From the NCBI RefSeq assembly GCF_029873635.1, contig NC_080423.1:92981691-93045690 (forward strand): DNA of 64,000 nucleotides, written 5' to 3'. The number at the start of each line of letters is the position of its first letter. Position 1 is the first letter of the stretch. Origin of the DNA: Malania oleifera (lineage: Eukaryota; Streptophyta; Magnoliopsida; Santalales; Ximeniaceae). Shown here piece after piece: positions 44,684 through 57,009 of the stretch. The notes below the pieces were generated by a model, which saw only the letters and a program-made list of their open reading frames with translations, was not told where the DNA came from and ran no database searches. The position numbers and the translations under genes are program-made.

Positions 44684-46407
44684 CGTATTCAGCTTCATTC
44701 AACACTCTTGGGCTCTTAAGGTATATTTCTTAAAAAATATAAATCCATTTTAGTCATTTAGAAAAAAACTATTAAAATATATATTTCTTAAAAATACGTA
44801 TTCATTTTAGACATTTTAAATACTTTTAGGGGGTGCTTGGTAAATTCATATGATGTTGCAAACTATTTTGAATTAAACTTGACCTGGAATCTGAATTATT
44901 TTAACTCTTTGATATCTAATATTTAAATATGTGTTATTTTTTAATTTTAACCATCTAAAGACTTAAGAGTATAAATATTCAATAAATTAATGAGCAATTA
45001 CATAAGTTAAAGTTCTTAATTTAACATAAATAATATTTTCTTGTCATATATTTAAATAATAATGTTAAATAAAAATAACATAATTAATTATTGTACAAAA
45101 ATAAAATTTATTATTTTAATTTTAATGACTTGGTATTAAGTTTTTTGTCATTTCATATTTTTATCAGAGGAATTGTAAGAATATTCAAAACTGCCACCAA
45201 ACGCTCATATGTCAAACCGATCCACTTATTTAATGAATTAGTTCAAATGTAACCTCTATTCAGAAGTCATTCAGACCAAATAAATGTTTCCTTAAACATC
45301 TTACAACTTTATTATCAAATGTTCAAAGTTATTTTTTTTTTCTTATTAATAGCTCGATCCTTTTTCACAGTGGAAGGGCAAATATTTTTAAAACAAGATC
45401 AATAAGCTTCTTTAAAATGCCTTATAGCCTATATCGATGGGTGAAGATAACAGGAGAATTTCATTATTGGAAAGAGATAAAATATAAGAGCATCTAGATG
45501 TTATGCTCTCTGACCTACTTTACAAAGACCCACAAAGCACATATATAAACACTCCGTCAAGAATAACTTCCTCTCAAATTAAATTAATTCACCCTCAAAT
45601 CATGAAAGTCATATAGACTTTGCAAATGAATTAGTAGGCAATAAGATTAATATTAATATTCAATTAACAAATAATGTCTAAAAAAATTAACAATAAGATA
45701 AGAAATATTTCGAATAAAAAGCTAGCGTAATTAATTACAAATGAGACTTTTTAGGTACCACTAGCTCCCATATCTCTAGTTCAACCTCACCGACGTGCCA
45801 TAATTCATCCACTCCATTTTAACTGTTTAGATCTCATATGTTTAATTTAGATACTTGGGTTAGAAAATATTGAAATAAATAAATAATCCTAAGTATCTAA
45901 CTTTAAAAATGCCAAGATTTTTCAAGTGTCAAAAGCTTTTACATGTCCTTTTTATTTATTTATTTATTTTTTTATTAGAGCTTGTCCCACTACATATGAA
46001 ACTCATTTGCTGCAATTTGAACACTAGAGTTTCTGAATAAACTATAATGCTTATTATAAACTATGAAACAATTTAACACTAATGTTATGTTTGGTTCAGA
46101 GAGCGTCTATCCCTAAGAATAGAAATTAAAAATTTTTTTATCGTAGTTTGTGTAAAAAATATGGTATTATCATAAAGCAAATGACGATATAACTTTTTAT
46201 AAATCCATGACGTTTAATAGATAATAAACAATAATTATTCCCAAATTTCACCTTGAGAATATTTATTCGTTTAATTTGTTATTCAGTATTGAACGAAATT
46301 GTCGCGATGCTCCTGAACGCGAATTGAATAAGGTGGTTTTCAAAATATTTTCGTAGAGAAAAAAAATGATGTAATGGAGTTGTCACTAACCTTTTAGTAT
46401 GGTTAGA
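43851..46407. other. AT-rich stretch with microsatellites, no genes
   Basis: Contents are homopolymer runs (44240-44260, 44360-44385), a TC microsatellite (44644-44678) and AT-rich sequence. At about 44826 (gggggtgcttggtaaattc) and 46090 (tgtttggttcagagagcg) there is text like the ends of hAT-type MITEs, but I could not pair convincing inverted ends. Confidence 0.4.
44644..44678. repeat. (TC)n microsatellite
   Basis: About 17 consecutive TC units, followed by gtgtgcg. Confidence 0.95.
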
Positions 46408-47336
46408 TGTTGACTTTGGTGCAATCCCAAGGTGTGGGGAGGGGGGGGGGTGAATTGGAGATTAAAAATTTTCCTCTTAGGTTCAACTAATCTAGCAGCA
46501 GGATTACACAACTTAGGGGCAGTCTAAGTATGTATGAAATTGCAGACATGATATATTAAACAATTTTAAGTACAAGCACAATGTTGAGAGTATTAAGCAA
46601 TTAATAATATAGCAATAGCACACTAAAAGCTCTCACAAAGTTAGGATGAATCAAAGGAATGGATGTATGAGAGTATTTTGAGTAGTATGGGCTAAAATGA
46701 ACTTTTGAGTTTAAGAGCATTTTTGCACTGATGATTTTCTCAATCTCTTGCTAATTTGTGCAAATAAGACCCTATATATAGAAGTTGATCAAAATATAAC
46801 CGTTTTGGACATGTAGGGTATTATTAGAAATGTTTTAAAATAATTTAGAAATTTTAACCCTGTTTAAGCATTTTAACCTCGGTAAAAAAAAAAACAACCC
46901 GAGAGTTTTCAGGTGGCTGAATCTTGGTTTGGTCACCCATATAGACTCAGTAAAAAAAGTCTCTTTTGGACGTTCGGGTGCCCGAGTGTATGTTCGGTTG
47001 GTTGAACTAAGGCGAAAATCATTCTGTTCGTGTTTCGATCACCTAGTCTATCATTTGGTTAACTGAACTCAAGTGTTTGATCGCCCAAGGCCATTTTGAA
47101 TGTAAAGTTTGGTTGGTTGAGTTGGTGAGAACGGTCACTTCAGCGGTTCCGTTGCCCATGGATGGTGCATTCATTTTGGTTCGATCGCCCAAAACCAAGT
47201 CAACATGTTGACTTTTTCACGGTTCGGGTACCCGATGTGTTTGAACACAACAGGTTCGATCGCCCGACTTCTCATAGATTTGCCTATTTTAGTCCAATTA
47301 GTTTCAATTCACTCCCCTGATAGTGCAAGTGATAAT
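46408..47336 (-). repeat. LTR-like element (family C), left portion; continues at 63892
   Basis: Text beginning tgttgactttggtgcaatcc and followed by a G-run (46437-46450) looks like an LTR or element terminus. A TATA-like sequence (46773-46780) and a palindrome array (46912-47267) follow. The outer Tekay-like Gypsy element interrupts it at 47336, and the other side resumes at 63892 after the duplicated ataat. The family and right end are unknown because the window stops at 64000. Confidence 0.45.
46912..47267. promoter_or_regulatory. Array of about 12 GRTCGCCCGA-like palindromes (family C)
   Basis: Variants such as gatcgcccga, ggttggttga, ggttaactga and gggtacccga start at 46912, 46931, 46976, 46996, 47037, 47057, 47079, 47111, 47150, 47183, 47226 and 47258. 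Steps are 19-22, 32-33 or 39-45 bp, that is about 2, 3 or 4 turns of DNA. Read on the minus strand the array lies about 130 bp upstream of a TATA-like sequence at 46780-46773. Confidence 0.5.
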
Positions 47337-48174
47337 TGTAACGACCTGCTTAATTTCTACATAATTTTTTTTTCCATATCATAATATAATAAATCCAGTA
47401 GGTTATAATCAACCTGAACCCATGGGTACCAGAGATACACTAGAAATACAGTATGGAAGCCTAAGCAGCAAGAAACATAAATCATAAACAACTTGTAATA
47501 CCATATACACAACACCATTCATCATAATACAAGAGTTACAACATCCACTGTAATTATATGTACAACCCAAAAGAGTCCTAGGGTCATTTCCCACAAAATC
47601 CATCTGACCCAACCAAAATACTTACCCTTTAGAAAGGATAGATCAGCTGTAACTATCTTAGCGGAGCTTTATCCGCTCTCCTATCAGGGGCTCTTGAAAT
47701 GTTCATATAATTTGGGGTGAGACACCTCTCAATAAGGGAAAATAAACTAATACCAGTGTGTGGTAACATGAATTTTTTCGTATTATACATAAATCATACA
47801 TAAACATATTTAGTATACTGTCTATCTCATATATGGGAAAACATATATAATCAACACATGGTAGAACATATTAGATTTCTACAAACATAATTCATCTTAT
47901 ATATCAATAATACGAAAATACCCTAGAAGGTTAGCTGGATGTTGTTATGTATTACCCTCACATGACTGGGTTGTGTGGCTCGAATGTGAGACCTGACAAT
48001 GGTTGGCCGACCACTGCGAAGTCAAAAGTACAATCTGTAAGTACGATGAGTCTGCCAGACCTGGTTCGCACGCCAAGGGTACCAACACTTCAATAAACCA
48101 CATCAACTATCCATCCTCACGTTGCTCCACACAACAGCGATAACACTAATATCATAATGATCATGAACATATAG
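47337..48174 (-). repeat. Outer element 3' LTR, left piece
   Basis: Starts tgtaacgacctgctt and aligns with 61808-62645. It breaks at the nested insertion after gatcatgaacatatag. Confidence 0.9.
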
Positions 48175-49029
48175 TGTAAGGACCTGAATAATAAAAATGG
48201 TATTTAAATAATATAGAGGAAGGGAAATGGAAATAGTAGCAGAAGGAGGCAGCAAGCGTTCGTCGACGACATTGCACTTTGGGAGTATTAATCGAGGGAA
48301 ATCATCAGGTCCTCGTTGATGAACATAGGGGATTCGTCGACGAGGGTATAAGAGGGCCTCGTCGATGAAGCCAAATTTCGTCAACGAGAAGATACCGAGA
48401 GAGGGTTTTGGGAGAGTTTGAAATTCGTCGACGAAGGTGCAAGTTTGTCGACGAACTTTCTTCAGCACTCGTCGACGAGGTAACGTGTCTTATCGATGAA
48501 TATAACCCTATAAATAGTATAAATCCGGATTTAAAAGTAAAAAAATTAAGAAGTCTCCCACTCACTCTCTCCCCCTTCAGTTTCTTTCTCCTCTCTCTTC
48601 GATTCCGGCTCCGTCACTTGCCGGATCGACGATTTGAGGCCACCACGACGCTCCTAGAGAAATTCTCTGCATATCTGTCGGAGCGGATCGTCAGTGAAAC
48701 TTCGTTGAAAATCATCCCTAAGTTGAGGTAAGACTTTTTATGCCAAATTTGGTCTTTCCGTAGTTATAGGAAAGGTTATTTACGAAAAAATACTGATGTT
48801 TGGTTCTGGGGGTTGTCATATTTAGGGCTTTGATCAGGAAACCCTACGGGTGTTAGACCGACATTTTTAGGGGTTTTCTCAGTAGTCAGGTAAGGGAATA
48901 AACTAAAGCAGTTATTTTCCATGCAAATTATTATTATGCATGAGTAAATTTATTTTCAAGAAAGCATGTATTATATATGTATATTACAAAGGAAATGAAT
49001 ATGTGGGAAAATACTACTATTATGTTGAA

Positions 49030-49070
<41 letters not shown>

Positions 49071-49259
49071 AGATGTCAGAAATTATGATTTTTAGAATTT
49101 AATGTATGGCTTTATACAGCAAATGTGTGACATGAATATTACTTTAAGTGAAATGTATTACTATAGGACTTTGTTATGAATGAAGCATGTTTTCAAGAAT
49201 ATGAAATGTTACAGTACAAATGATATTGAAAATGCATGATAATTGAATTATTTTTAGAA

Positions 49260-49296
<37 letters not shown>

Positions 49297-50280
49297 GAAT
49301 TCGGCGCGAGGTTGTATTTATGAAATGTTCAACGCAAGGCCGTATTTATGAAATGATTTTCGGCGCGAGACCGTATTTATGAAAAGATGAAAAATGCTAT
49401 AATATCATGTATTATATGTTATCAGAACTCGGATGTTAGTTTAGTTCAGTTCAGAAGCTTAGTATCGTAGCTTATAGATCAAATATCTATGATCAGATTG
49501 GTGCTAAGCACCCCATGAGGGGGAGTTGATGTAGCTTTCAGTAGAGTGTGGACGTCCACCTGCCTGTCCGGACCAGGGTGTGGCAGGCCTATTGTACTTA
49601 CAGACAATTTTGATTCGGTTGTGATCGGCTAGCCATTGTCGGGTCCCGCCTTCGGGCTGAATAACCTGTCATGGGGGGTAATACATGTCATTAGCTAACT
49701 ATTCATCCTGGGTATGTTTTCAGTATTATCAGTTATAACAGATGTTTTATGTACGATATGGTTTATTAACAAATATGGAAGTATATGATTATTCAGTATG
49801 ATATGAGAACATTTATAGAAATATGAAATGTATTGTATATGTATAAATTCCTTAAATGTTCATGTTGCCACACAACTGTATTTAGTTTATTTTCCTTTAC
49901 TGAGAAGTGTCTCACCCTCGAACCTAATTAATTTTTTAGGAGACCCTGAGAGACCGGTGGGTTGTGGCCGCAGTTGAGCTTATTGAGTTACCCCACTAGG
50001 AGGGTAAGATTTTGTACTAGGATCAGGATTATTTTGTTGTGAGATCCTAGTTATATTTGGAATGTTATGGGAGATTGAATATATATATATATATATATAT
50101 ATTGTTTTGGTGTAAGTAGACTCTAGTATTATGAATTTTATGGTTGGATGGTTGTAATTTTATACTTACTGCTGCTTAAACTTTCACTGTGATTAACAGG
50201 TGTCCTCGTTACCCACGGGTTCGGGTTGACTATTTTATTTATTATGTTTCATTTTATGTTAAATTAAGCAGGACGTTACA
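48175..50280 (+). repeat. Nested element 5' LTR
   Basis: 2,106 bp, from tgtaaggacc to gacgttaca. It is longer than its partner mainly because of expanded TA runs (about 49033-49065, 49262-49291, 50080-50102) and extra copies of a roughly 30-bp unit around 49300-49385. Confidence 0.92.
48259..48516 (+). promoter_or_regulatory. U3 palindrome array and TATA box, nested 5' LTR
   Basis: Nine palindrome copies start at 48259, 48312, 48333, 48358, 48377, 48424, 48444, 48468 and 48489 (steps 53, 21, 25, 19, 47, 20, 24, 21). The last ends at 48500, exactly 8 nt before TATAAATA at 48509-48516. Confidence 0.82.
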
Positions 50281-50559
50281 GTTTGGTATCAGAGTCTAGG
50301 ATACTAGGTTTTGTAAACTCTAGAGTGAAGCAGTAATAATACCAGAGTATAGGATATGGGGATTTGAGGTCTGATTTTGTAGTCTAAAGTTGTGTGATTT
50401 TCCTGGGGAGACAATTTCAGGAAAGTCATGGTAAACTATCATCGGGTTGGGTATCTAGGTTGCTGGATTGAACCTTAAATTAAGATTAGGAGAGATGAAT
50501 TAATTAGAAGAATATATTATATGAGTTGAGTGATATGTATAGTGAAGGGGTTCTGAGTT

Positions 50560-51620
50560 AAGTTATTTATTTTCAGGAAGGACCTTGGTGGCAGTAGTGC
50601 CCACACCAGTGGGAGTGAGGGTGCTGGACCCTCAGGCGTTACGAGTAGTGATTTGGATGCTGTCTTACACAGCGTGGCACAGCAGTTTATGGCAAAAATT
50701 TTCAGGAGTTAGAAGGAATAGGGTGGTCCATCAGTAGGCCACGGTATAATGATCGAGAAATTCATAAAGATGAATCCTCCAGCTTTCTCAGGGGGAACAG
50801 ATCTTGCAGTCGCGAAAAACTGGGTGTAGGAGATAAAGAAAATATTTGCAGTGCTGCAGTGTTCAGAGGAGCATAGGGTACTGTTTGCCACTTACAGACT
50901 GACTGGGGAGGCTGAGAGATGGTGGTCGGCGGTGAGATTATTAGAGTAGTAGAGGATAGTACCTGTAGAGATGACATGGGAGCGGTTTAAGGAGACATTC
51001 TTCAACAGGTATTTTCCGGCCTCGTTCAGGGAAGCGAAGATTGAGGAGTTCCTGAATCTGAAGTAGGGACAGCAGACCATACAATAGTATGCAGCAAGGT
51101 TTATCGAATTATCTCGCTTCGCCCCATACATTATACCAGATGAAGTAAAGAAGGTATGACAATTTGAGAGAGGCTTGAGGAGAGAAATTTATAAGCAGGT
51201 ATCGATATTGAAGTTGCAGGATTTTGCTAAGTTAGTGGATAGAGCCACTACAGCGAAGATTGGGGAGCAGTTGGAGGCTGAGGAGCAGAGGTAGAAGAAG
51301 AGATCCGCACCTTCCAATTCCCAGCAGGGAGTCATCCGTACTTCATGGAAGAGAGGTGGCCATTATAGAAACCGGAGACAAGAGATTGGGAATCGCAGTT
51401 TCCAGGGTGTGCAGCCATCTCCAGCTTGCCCATCTTGTGGGAAGAGACACCTGGGGGAGTGTTGTGCTGGATAGGGTGTTTCTTACCGGTGTGGGGAGTC
51501 AGGGCATGTGATGTGGGATTGCCAGGCTCAGATTGGTGCAGCTCCTGCTCCTGCTCCTACTACAAGACCTACTTGAGGAGGCTACCAGGCGCCACGTGGA
51601 GGCCAGCAGAGGAATATGGC
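50560..51620 (+). pseudogene. Nested element gag
   Basis: Plus-strand sequence encodes MIEKFIKMNPPAFSGGTDLA (50748 onward), GEAERWW (near 50910), a capsid segment with EEFLNLK and ARFIELSRFAPY, and a zinc knuckle YRCGESGHVMWDC near 51490-51530. In-frame stops, mostly TAG where Gln is expected (for example EFLNLK*GQQTIQ*YAAR), break the frame. Confidence 0.82.
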
Positions 51621-53290
51621 CCTAGCTAAGGTTTTCGCTTTGACGCTGGGTGATGCTGAGGTGGCATGCAATGTGGTGACAGGTACGGTTAATATGTTTT
51701 CATTTAAAGTTATTGCACATTTTGATTCTGGTGCCACACACTCGTTTGTGTTCTTGGGATGTGTTAAATTGTGTGGGGTTGAAATGCAATCACTAGATGT
51801 TGGGTTATTAGTGGTTACACCGACTGGGTCAATGGTGAGATGTAGTAGGATGCTCCATGGTTGTCCAGTTGATGTTCAGTGGAGAATTTTATCTGCTGAT
51901 TTGGTGGTGCTGGATATGCACGAGTTTAATATCATCTTCGGCATGGATTGGCTAGCAGCTAATTCTGCTATTATAGATTATCATGCAAGAGAAGTGATAT
52001 TCAGACCTTTAGGGAAACCAGAATTTAGATTTACAGGGTCACGAGTGCAATCTTTACCTCAGATAATCTCAGTTGTTTAGGCGAGGAGACTGCTCCAGAG
52101 TGGCTGTTAGGGATTTGTGGCTTTTATGAAAGAAAAATCAAAAAATGAATTAAAGCTTATTAATACGCCTGTGGTGAAAGAATTTACAGATGTGTTTCCA
52201 GATGATTTACCAGGTTTGCTGCCTGATCGTGAGGTAGATTTCCCTATTGATCTACTTTCAAGTACAACGCCGATCTCTAAAGCACCATACTGAATGGTGC
52301 CAGCAGAGTTGGCAGAAATGAAAGATCAGTTGCATGATTTTCTTGATAAGGGCTTCATATGACCTAGTGTATCTCCGTGGGGAGCTCCAGTACTGTTTGT
52401 GAAGAAGAAGGACAGGTCTATGAGGATGTGTATAGATTACAGAGAGATTAATAAAGTGACCATCAAGAACACGTATCCTCTACCCCGTATCGATGATTTG
52501 TTTGACTAGCTCCAGGGTACACAGGTGTATTCCAAGATCGATCTCAGGTCAGACTACCATCAGGTAAAGGTGAGAGCAAAAGATGTATCGAAGACGGCCT
52601 TCGGGACCAGATATGGGCATTATGAGTTTCTTGTTATGCCATTTGGTCTGACGAACGCTTCTGCGATATTTATGATTTGATGAATAGGATTTTTCATCCA
52701 TATTTAGATCAGTTTGTAGTTATTTTTATTGATGATGTACTGGTCTATTCGAGGAGCTATAAGGAGCATGAAATACATTTGACGCAAATTTTGCAGATGC
52801 TAAGGGAGAAGAAGTTGTATGCAAAATTCAGTACATGTGACTTTTGGCTTGAGAAAGTTGTGTTTTTGGGGCATATAATCACAGGAGACGGAATTTTTGT
52901 AGATCCCAGTAAAATTTAGGCGGTAGTGAATTGTATTAGACCGAGGAACGTACAAGAGATCAGGAATTTCTTGGGGTTGGCAGGATATTACCATCGTTTT
53001 GTCGAGGGGTTCTTAGCTTTATCAGGGCCTCTGACACGATTGATTAGGAAAAATGCCAAATTTGAATGGGACGACAGCTGTAAATAGAGTTTTCAGGAAC
53101 TGAAGTAGAGGCTAGTCACAGTGTTAGTACTGATCATCCCGTCTGGGGGTAAGGGTTATATTATTTTCAGTGATGCGTCCTTAAGATTCTAGACAGAAAG
53201 GAACATGAACTATGGAGGAATCACGCAATAGAAGAGGCTTTTTGGGAACTCTATGAGAAGATTAGACAAAAATACCCGCAACTGTTCTAG
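51616..53290 (+). pseudogene. Nested element pol with RNase H/integrase deletion
   Basis: An open stretch (51616-52080) holds the protease site HFDSGATHSFV and the IIFGMDWLAANSAIIDYH segment. RT follows with [13 protein letters not shown] and [16 protein letters not shown] (about 52720), but with TAG/TGA stops and a one-base loss near 52670. After FSDAS at about 53170 (the start of RNase H) the sequence jumps to the chromodomain tail RNHAIEEAFWELYEKI (about 53215-53265). RNase H and the integrase core, about 1.7-1.8 kb by comparison with the outer element, are missing. Confidence 0.85.
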
Positions 53291-53561
53291 GAAGATCAGA
53301 TGTGATTAAGAAATGTGAGTAAATATGTAATATTTCTTTTGCAGGTATATGTAATTCTTTAATTGGTAAGTGGTATTTTAGTTTTGGAGGAATTTTCTTT
53401 TGGTATATATAATCTCCCAGGACTTGAAATGTAACCACGATATTCCTCCGCCATAAGTGAGGGTAAGTAATAAAATAAGTAGACCATGTTACCTTTATGG
53501 GATGATAGAAGAAAATACAGATAGTAAATTTCAAGGACGAAATTTTATAAGGAGGGGAGAA

Positions 53562-55490
53562 TGTAAGGACCCGAATAATAAAAATGGTATTTAAATAATA
53601 AAGAAGAAGGGAAATGGAAACAGTAGCAGAAGGAGGCAGTTAACTTTGTCGACGAACATTGCACTTTGGGAGTATTAATCGAGGGAAATCATCAGGTCCT
53701 CGTTAACGAACACAGTGGATTCGTCGACGAGGATATAAGAGGGCCTCGTCGACGAAGCCAAGATTCGTCGATGAGAAGATACCAAGAGAGGGTTTTGGGG
53801 GAGTTTGAAATTCATTGACGAAGGTGCAGTTTCGTCGATGAACTTTCTTCAGGACTCGTCGATGTGGTGACATGTATCGTCCACGAATCTAACCCTATAA
53901 ATAGTAAAAATCCTAATTTAAACGTCAAAAATTAAGAAGTCTCTCACTCTCTCTCTCTCCCCCTTCGGTTTCTCTCTCCTCTCTCTTCGATTCCGGCTCC
54001 GTCGCTTGCCGGATTGACGATCTGAGACCACCACGACGCTTCTAGAGAAGTTCTCTACATATTTTCCGGAGTAGATCGTTGGTAGAACTCCGTTGAAAAT
54101 CATCCCTAAGTTGAGGTAAGGCTTTTTATACCAAATTTGGTCTTTACGTAGTTATAAGAAAGGTTATTTATTAAGAAATACTAATGTTCGGTTCTGGGGG
54201 TTGTTGTTTTTAGGGTTTTGATCAGGAAACCCTACGGGTGTTAGACCGAGATTTTTAGGAGCTTTCTTAGTAGTCAGGTAAGGGAATAAAGTAAAACAGT
54301 TATTTTTCATGCAAATTATTATTAAGAATGAATAAATTTATTTTCAGGAAAGTATGTATTATATATTTATATTACAAAGGAAATGCACTTTTGGGAAAAT
54401 ACTGCTATTATGTTGAAATGTATATATATATATATGTATTAGATGCCAGAAATTATGATTTTTAGAATTCAATGTATGGCTTTATACAGCAAAGGTGTGA
54501 CATGAATATTACTTTATGTGAAATGTATTACGATAGGACTTTATTACGAATGCAGCATGTTTTCAGGAATATGAAATGTTACAGTACAAATAATGTTGAA
54601 AATGCACGATAATTGAATTATTTTCCAAATGATATTTATGAAATGTTTGGCACGAGGCCGTATTTATGAAATGATGAAAAATGCTATAATATCATGTATT
54701 ATATGATATCAGAACCCGGATGTAAGTTTAGTTCAGTTTAGGAGTTCGGTATCGTAACTTATAGATTAGATATCTATGATCATATTGGTGCTAAGCACCC
54801 CACAAAGGGGTGGGAGATGGATAGTTGATGTGACTTTCAATAGAGTGTGGACGTTCACTTGGCAGTCCAGACTAGGGTGTGGCAGGGCCATCATACTTAC
54901 AGACATTTTTGACTCGGTAGTGGTCGGCCAGCCATTGTCAGGTCCCGCCTTCGGGCTGCACAACCTGTCATGGGGGGTAATACGTGACATCAGCTAACTA
55001 TTCATCCTGAGTATGTTTTTAGTATTATCAGTTATAACAAATGTTTTATGTACGATATGATTTATTAGCAAATATGGAAGTATATGATTATTTAGTACGA
55101 TATGATGAACTTTTACAGAAATATAAAATGTACTGTATATGTATAATTGCCTTAAATGTTCATATTGCCACACAACTGTATTTAGTTTATTTTTCCCTAC
55201 TGAAAAGTGTCTCACCCTCGAACCTAATTAATTTTTCAGGAGACCTTGAGAGACCGGTGGGTCGTGGCCGCCGTTGAGCTTATTGAGTTATCCCACTAGG
55301 AGGGTAAGATTTTGTTTTGGTGTAAGTAGACTCTGGTATTATGAATTTTATGGTTGGATGGTTGTAATTTTATACTTACTGCTGCTTAGGCTTCCGCTAT
55401 GACTAACATGTATCCTCGCTACCCACGGGTTCAGGTTGACTATTTTATTTATTATGTTTCATTTTATGTTAAATTAAGCAGAACGTTACA
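53562..55490 (+). repeat. Nested element 3' LTR
   Basis: 1,929 bp, from tgtaaggacc to aacgttaca. It carries the same palindrome array as its partner (starts 53645, 53699, 53720, 53745, 53764, 53811, 53831, 53855, 53876) and TATAAATA at 53896-53903, again after an 8-nt gap. Confidence 0.92.
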
Positions 55491-56735
55491 CATAACTACG
55501 GTATCGTACACGTGTAAGCCTAAACCAAGCTAATCAGGTTCTAATAACATATAACATATATTCAAATAGTAATACATGCTATTTCATAATAATAATTAAC
55601 ATGTTAATATCATCATAACATTTTGCATATATAACATGAAAATCATCATCCTATACACCGACATTTCATATTTTACCATTCACAGCCCGTACGCCGTACT
55701 ATAAATCAGATAAAATTCGCAGCCCTTACGCTGTCATATCATATTCATAGCTTGGCCTGTATGCTAGCATATCACATAAAACCCTCGGCCCGTACGCTAG
55801 TATATCAAATTAAAGCTCTCGACTCGTATGTCGATATATCATTTAAAAATCCTCAACCTGTACGCCATTATATCATTTTAAAATGCTTTGTATCATTTTA
55901 GCATTTTCCCAGAAATAGTAATTCATAATAAATACTACTCATGCCACACAAAATGGATGTTACACATATTTTAAACATATCGTCATTTACAACAGTATTT
56001 TCCCAAACATAATGCTGATATATATATATTTATGAAATTAAATGCTGTAAGATTATACATATATTTTTGTAAAAATAATTAGCTTAGTTTAACCCCTTAC
56101 CTGATTCCTGAAAAAGCCCCTAAAACAATCAACCCAGTACTCGCAGGGTTCCCCTTCAACACCCTGAAAATAACATCTCTCAGAACTAAACTTTAATATT
56201 TCTTCATATATAACATTTCCTATAACTATGGTAAAGCCAAATTCTGAATAAAAAGTCTAACCTTGAATTTGGAATGAATTCCAAACTCGTCCCACCAACG
56301 ATCCACTCCAGCAGATATGTAGAGAACTTCCCAGGAGTGTTGTGGTGGTTTCGGATCATCGATTCGGCGAAGAAAGGACTCATAAATTACGAGAGAAGGG
56401 GTGTGAAACCGAAAAGGGAGAGAGAGGAGGATATTATGCATGAAATTCTGTTGAAAATTTAGTTTAGTGCTATTTATACATTGACCTTCATCGACGAGCT
56501 ACGTCACCTCGTTAACGAGGCCACGAAGGCAGTTCATCGACGAACTCTTCCCTCATCAACGAAATTCATAATTTCCAAAACATCCTCTTAGTATCCTCTT
56601 GTCGACGAGACACATCCCCGTTGACGAGCCCATCATGTGCTCTCGTCAACGAATCTCCTGTGTTTGTTGATGAGCCCCTGTTTCAATTTCCTTTTTCCCT
56701 TTATTTAAATACTATAATTTCTCTGGGTCGCTACA
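55491..56735 (-). repeat. Outer element 3' LTR, right piece
   Basis: Resumes with cataactacggtatcg, aligning with cattgctacggtatc near 62644, and ends ggtcgctaca at 56735. It includes an array of about 34-bp repeats (about 55640-55885), the TATA box (56478-56471) and the palindrome array (56487-56674). Confidence 0.9.
56471..56674 (-). promoter_or_regulatory. U3 palindrome array and TATA box, outer 3' LTR
   Basis: TATAAATA is at 56478-56471 on the minus strand. After 8 nt, palindrome copies start at 56487, 56508, 56533, 56552, 56598, 56617, 56642 and 56663. Steps are 21, 25, 19, 46, 19, 25 and 21, identical to those of the other LTR of the element. Confidence 0.8.
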
Positions 56736-56755
56736 TTCTCCCCTCATAAAATTTT
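56736..56755 (-). other. Polypurine tract of the outer element
   Basis: The minus strand reads AAAATTTTATGAGGGGAGAA directly before the 3' LTR. Confidence 0.85.
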
Positions 56756-57009
56756 GTCCTCGAAATTTGTTATTCATGTGATTCATCATCCCTTAAAAGA
56801 AAAACGGTCTACTTATTTTATACTTACCCTGACTTATGGCGGAGGAATACTGTGGTTACATTTCGAGTCCTAGGAGATTACATATACAAAATAAAATTCT
56901 TTCAAAACTAAAATACTACTTACTAATTAAATTATTGCATGTTCCTGCAACAAAAATATTACCTAACTACTTATATTTTACTCGGTTAAACTTCTTGGAA
57001 TAATTATGG

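Larger units (their letters stand above)
48175..55490 (+). mobile_element. Nested Tekay-like Gypsy element with internal deletion
   Basis: The LTRs are 48175-50280 and 53562-55490. The primer site tggtatcagagt is at 50284-50295, and the purine tract aaggaggggagaa ends at 53561. It is inserted in the left LTR of the outer element. The flanking pentamers tatag (48170-48174) and cataa (55491-55495) look like an eroded target duplication: the intact sequence at 62640 reads cattg, and the two copies differ only by transitions. Most of RNase H and the integrase core are deleted, so it could not have been autonomous in its present form. Confidence 0.92.

Noticed and set aside
44826-45295. hAT-type MITE at 44826-45295
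   Set aside because: The left text gggggtgcttggtaaattc looks like a MITE end, but no convincing inverted partner or 8-bp duplication was found.
48103-48731. Open frames across the palindrome array (Arg/Ser-rich)
   Set aside because: They are translations of the repeated palindromes in an LTR promoter. Overlapping frames on both strands show the same bias.
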